NCBI RefSeq assembly: GCF_002154575.1 | Contig: NZ_MUBA01000054.1 | Location: 1-37,152, forward strand | DNA: 37,152 bases | Reading direction: 5' to 3' | From: Streptomyces bobili | GTDB taxonomy: Bacteria > Actinomycetota > Actinomycetes > Streptomycetales > Streptomycetaceae | Shown: positions 34,132 to 37,152 of the stretch, in pieces | How the letters are laid out: the number at the start of each line of letters is the position of its first letter | How positions within the stretch are numbered: position 1 is the stretch's first letter | Position numbers and translations under genes: made by a program | Notes under the pieces: generated by a model | Databases searched by the model: none | The model's input: the letters and a program-made list of their open reading frames with translations, nothing else | Told to the model about the DNA's origin: nothing

Positions 34132-35607
34132 ATGCGAGGCGCCCGCGTCCGCAGCGTGGCCGCGGTCTCCCTGTGGACCGTGACCCTGATCGTCCTGCTG
34201 CCGGGGCTGGTCCTCCAGTCGGACGGCATGCGGATGTCGTCGGCGCTCCTTCTCCAGGCTGTCGTCGTCGTCCACGCCGGTGGTGCGCTCGCCCGGGTGC
34301 TCACTGCTCCCACCGTGCGGTTGGTCGGCTTCGGCTTCTGGGTCTTCGCCTACATCTGGCTCGGTCTGGCGCCCCTGGCGATGCTTGCCTCCGACGCGTA
34401 CCCGTGGCCCTACCGGGCCGGCGAGGCGACGGCCTGCACAGCGGTCGCTGTCATCGAGCTGGGTCTCGTGGCCTACAGCGCCGGAACGGCGCTGGCCGCG
34501 CGCCACCGGCAGGCCCGCGCGGTGACCGCCCCGCCGGGGCTGCTGGAACGGCTGCTCTCACGCCGTCTCGCGCCCTGGCGCCTGCTGGCGCTGAGCGGTG
34601 TGGCCCTCGCCTTCGCGTTGCTGCTGATCTCGCGTCAGCCCGGTCGGCTCTCCGCCTACTTCACCAGCCGTCAGGCGATCACAGAAGCCGGCGCCATCGG
34701 TGACGGGGAGGGCGCCTTCCTCCAGGTACTGCTCAGCTGGTCACTGTCCGTGCCCGCATTCTGGGCGCTGCTGGGACTGCTGCACGTGCCCCGTCTGACG
34801 GGCGGCGACCGCTGGCTTCGCGTGCTGCGCCGACTCCTGCTTCCGGTGCTCATCGTACTGAACGCAGTCGTCAACAACCCGGTCAGCAAACCCCGGTTCT
34901 GGGTCGGCACGGTCGTACTGACGCTGCTGTTCACCGTGCCCCGGCTGAGCCGGCCCCGCGCCTTCCGGATCACGGCCGCCGCAATTGTCGCGGCGCTCCT
35001 GGTCGTCTTCCCCTACAGCGACTACTTCCGCTACAGCGACCGCGAGGAGGTGGCCGTGACCTCCCTCGCCGCCCAGTTCACCGCCAACGGAGACTATGAC
35101 GCCTTCCAGCAGGTACAGACAGGCATCGACTTCACACGGGACAACGGGTTCTCCCCGCAGGACGCCCTCGGCCCCCCGCTGTTCATGGTGCCGCGCTCGA
35201 TGTGGCCGGAGAAGCCCGAGGACACCGGCATCAGACTGGCTCGCTACGCAGGCTATGAGTTCCGCAATCTCTCCGCGCCGCTGTGGATCGAGAGTTACCT
35301 CTGGGCCGGTCCGCTCGGCGTGGTGGGCGTCTTCTGTCTCCTCGGCTCGCTGGGACGGCGAGTGGACGACGTGCGCCACCTGCTGCGCGGCCGGTCGGGC
35401 AGTCTCGCGGCATTGCTGGTGCCTGCCTTCGCCTTCTACCAGCTGGTCTTCCTGCGCGGCAGCCTGCTCGGCATCGCAGGCCCGCTGACCCTCCTCTTGA
35501 CCGTTCCGCTTCTCATCAGCACCCGCACCGGCCGGCTCCCCCCGGCAGCGAAGCCGATCGCACCAATCCGTCATACATCCATCTCCGGAACAGGAGGGCA
35601 CCGGTGA
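34132..35607 (+). CDS. Wzy-like oligosaccharide repeat-unit polymerase
   Basis: The 491-residue integral membrane protein has about ten to twelve predicted helices spread over its length. A large loop before the last helices (about 315-400) contains SDYFRYSDREEVAVTSLAAQ, GDYDAFQQVQTGIDFTRDNG and PPLFMVPRSMWPEKPEDTGI. That loop style, with R/D-rich text and a PRSMWPEKP segment, is seen in Wzy-type polymerases, which join lipid-linked repeat units outside the membrane. ATG 34132 is chosen for GGAGAGG 5 bp upstream; an in-frame start at 34042 would add 30 residues without a better site. The stop overlaps the chain-length gene's GTG (GTGA). Polymerase families are too divergent for full certainty. 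Confidence 0.82.
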   Translation: MRGARVRSVAAVSLWTVTLIVLLPGLVLQSDGMRMSSALLLQAVVVVHAGGALARVLTAPTVRLVGFGFWVFAYIWLGLAPLAMLASDAYPWPYRAGEATACTAVAVIELGLVAYSAGTALAARHRQARAVTAPPGLLERLLSRRLAPWRLLALSGVALAFALLLISRQPGRLSAYFTSRQAITEAGAIGDGEGAFLQVLLSWSLSVPAFWALLGLLHVPRLTGGDRWLRVLRRLLLPVLIVLNAVVNNPVSKPRFWVGTVVLTLLFTVPRLSRPRAFRITAAAIVAALLVVFPYSDYFRYSDREEVAVTSLAAQFTANGDYDAFQQVQTGIDFTRDNGFSPQDALGPPLFMVPRSMWPEKPEDTGIRLARYAGYEFRNLSAPLWIESYLWAGPLGVVGVFCLLGSLGRRVDDVRHLLRGRSGSLAALLVPAFAFYQLVFLRGSLLGIAGPLTLLLTVPLLISTRTGRLPPAAKPIAPIRHTSISGTGGHR

Positions 35608-37145
35608 CCGGCCCCATCCCATTCGACGACCGGTACGACGAACCGGACCAGCTACGCGACCAACTGCGCCGAATCCTGCGCCACCGCGCTCTGATCGCGC
35701 TGGGCATCCTCCTGGGTGTCCTGGGCGGGCTGGCCCTGTCTCTGCAGCGCGCCCACACCTATCGCGCCACCAGCGAAGTACTGGTGCGCTCCACCACCGA
35801 CCCCTTCGGCGCCGTGGGCGTCTCGGCCGACAACCAGGTCAGCATGAGCACCGAGCAGCGGATCGCCGCCAGTGCCACCGTCGCCGTGCGCGCGACGCGC
35901 CTCCTGGGCCGGCCCGACAGCCAGGCCGGGACGCTCGGTACTCAGGTGCGGGTCACCAACCCGCTCCAATCACAGGTCCTGCGCTTCGAGTTCACCGCCG
36001 GCAGCCCACAGCGCGCGGCGCGCGGCGCCAACGCCTTCGCCGACGCCTATCTCGGCGACCGCGAAAGCCGAAACGACGCCACAGTGGCGCGGACCACCCG
36101 CGCTCTGCAGCAACAGATCGCCGTGCTGAACCAGCGGCTGTCCCTGGGCGTCGAGACTGCCAAGTCCGCGGCCCAGAACCAGCTCTACAACCTGCAGAAG
36201 CGCGCTCTCGACATCAAGGCCCGCGACACCGACGGTGGCGACGTCGTCCGCAGGGCCACAGCGCCCGCCCTGCCCGTCGGCCCCGGGCTGCGGACCCTGA
36301 TCGCCCTCGGACTGGCATCCGGACTTCTCCTGGGCATCGTGCTGGCATGGGTACGCTCCGCCCTGGACAGCCGGGTCGGCTCGGTAGGCGAGGTACAAAG
36401 CGCCCTGCGCGCTCCGGTGGTCGGCGTCCTGCCTGCCGACGGCGGTGACGGGGACGTGCTGACATTCGGCCGTGCCGCCGGTCCCCGGACGGAGGCCTAC
36501 CGGGCTCTGGCATTCCGGGTGCGGCAGATCGGCGACCCGGGTGGTCCCGGCCACCTGCTCGTGGTGGCCCCCCGGCGGGCCGGCGACGCCGAGGAGGTCG
36601 CGGCCAATCTGGGCGCCGCCCTGGCAGACAACGGCAGCGACGTGCTTCTGCTCGACACCGCCGCACGCACCACCGGCCTCGCCACGCGGCTGCCCCTGAT
36701 CCCCATCGAGGTTCCCGCCCCGGGAGAGTTCCCTCCGGCCGGAAGCGCCTTCGTCGACGCCGATGTCGCCGGCCGCTTCGCCTACTCCTCGGACAGTGCC
36801 ACCGGTCCGTCGGACCGGACGGAAGCCGCCGATGCCGGCGCGTCGACCGTCGTCGTCACGAGGCCCTTCCTCACACACGCTGACGCGCTGTCCGTCGCGC
36901 AGCGTGCCGACGGCATCCTCGTGGTCGTCCGACCGGGCCACACCCGGCGGGAGGACCTCCGGCAGATGCAGGAGCTGATCGGCTGCTCCGGTGGACGCAT
37001 CCTTGGGGCCGTGCTGGATGCCGGGCGCACGCGCCGGAAACTGCGCGCCCTACGCCGCCCGAAGCACAACTCCGCGTCGGGAACCGGCCTCCCCTCCACG
37101 GAACTCCCCGAGCGGGACGCCACGCTGAGCACCTCCCGCCGGTGA
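35604..37145 (+). CDS. Wzz-like chain-length protein with degenerate BY-kinase domain
   Basis: The 513-residue protein has a chain-length determinant layout: membrane helix 1 near 29-48, an outer domain of about 180 residues with a helical segment (TRALQQQIAVLNQRLSLGVE), and helix 2 near 229-252. A C-terminal cytoplasmic half (about 290-470) aligns with bacterial tyrosine kinases. EAYRALAFRVRQ matches the family's EAYRxLRTNI entry. The P-loop position reads APRRAGDAEEVAANLG where active kinases have GEGKS/T, so Lys and Ser/Thr are missing. The Walker A' strand reads VLLLDTAART rather than LLVDADLR. No tyrosine cluster ends the protein. It probably regulates polymer length without kinase activity. 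The start is GTG 35604 with AGGAGGG upstream, overlapping the polymerase stop. Confidence 0.88.
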   Translation: MTGPIPFDDRYDEPDQLRDQLRRILRHRALIALGILLGVLGGLALSLQRAHTYRATSEVLVRSTTDPFGAVGVSADNQVSMSTEQRIAASATVAVRATRLLGRPDSQAGTLGTQVRVTNPLQSQVLRFEFTAGSPQRAARGANAFADAYLGDRESRNDATVARTTRALQQQIAVLNQRLSLGVETAKSAAQNQLYNLQKRALDIKARDTDGGDVVRRATAPALPVGPGLRTLIALGLASGLLLGIVLAWVRSALDSRVGSVGEVQSALRAPVVGVLPADGGDGDVLTFGRAAGPRTEAYRALAFRVRQIGDPGGPGHLLVVAPRRAGDAEEVAANLGAALADNGSDVLLLDTAARTTGLATRLPLIPIEVPAPGEFPPAGSAFVDADVAGRFAYSSDSATGPSDRTEAADAGASTVVVTRPFLTHADALSVAQRADGILVVVRPGHTRREDLRQMQELIGCSGGRILGAVLDAGRTRRKLRALRRPKHNSASGTGLPSTELPERDATLSTSRR

Positions 37146-37152
37146 CCGCCCC

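Overview
The window reads as chromosomal DNA of a Streptomyces or close relative. It is about 70% GC, its codons end in G or C, and it carries SARP regulators, a WhiB-like protein, ECF sigma factors and many small secreted proteins. No database search was possible, so family names come from motifs read in the translations. Layout, 1-5.5 kb: the 3' part of one AfsR-like SARP-STAND-TPR regulator is followed by a complete paralogue and a small secreted protein with two copies of a cysteine motif. 5.8-9.4 kb: two same-strand alpha/beta hydrolases (a cofactor-free haloperoxidase-type enzyme and a secreted esterase-like protein), a small secreted beta/gamma-crystallin-like protein, and a frameshifted coiled-coil gene. 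9.6-13.2 kb: an ECF sigma factor with a probable zinc-type anti-sigma factor, a VOC protein and small unknown genes. 13.3-17.9 kb: an OmpR-type two-component pair converging on an MMPL exporter, with a classic terminator between them. 17.9-18.6 kb: debris of an FAD monooxygenase and an SRPBCC (polyketide-cyclase-like) gene. 18.6-25.1 kb: a divergent ArsR regulator and flavin reductase, a GH15 trehalase-type enzyme, a three-repeat WD40 miniprotein overlapping a WhiB-like gene tail to tail, and a conserved small protein. 25.7-27.6 kb: a scrapyard of broken genes (two IS5-type transposase pieces, two AraC pieces, an SDR tail) around one small membrane protein. 28.1-37.1 kb: an exopolysaccharide locus. 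In the polysaccharide locus, an initiating sugar-phosphate transferase, a WcaF-like acetyltransferase and a GT4 glycosyltransferase run rightward. A GDP-mannose 3,5-epimerase and a second GT4 enzyme run leftward. A Wzy-like polymerase and a Wzz-like chain-length protein then run rightward from a divergent promoter region. The set has the parts expected of a Wzx/Wzy-type pathway, apart from a flippase that may lie beyond the right edge. The epimerase keeps all four active-site residues known from the plant enzyme, which points to GDP-L-galactose or GDP-L-gulose as a precursor. The Wzz-like protein carries a BY-kinase-shaped C-terminal half whose P-loop has lost its lysine and serine/threonine, so it looks like a pseudokinase. 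Other notable structure includes several strong hairpins (one with a 19-bp perfect stem), a diverged 94-bp tandem duplication spanning the stop codon of the histidine kinase gene, and a motif shared by the leaders of the two hydrolase genes. I saw no tRNA, rRNA, CRISPR array or replication origin.
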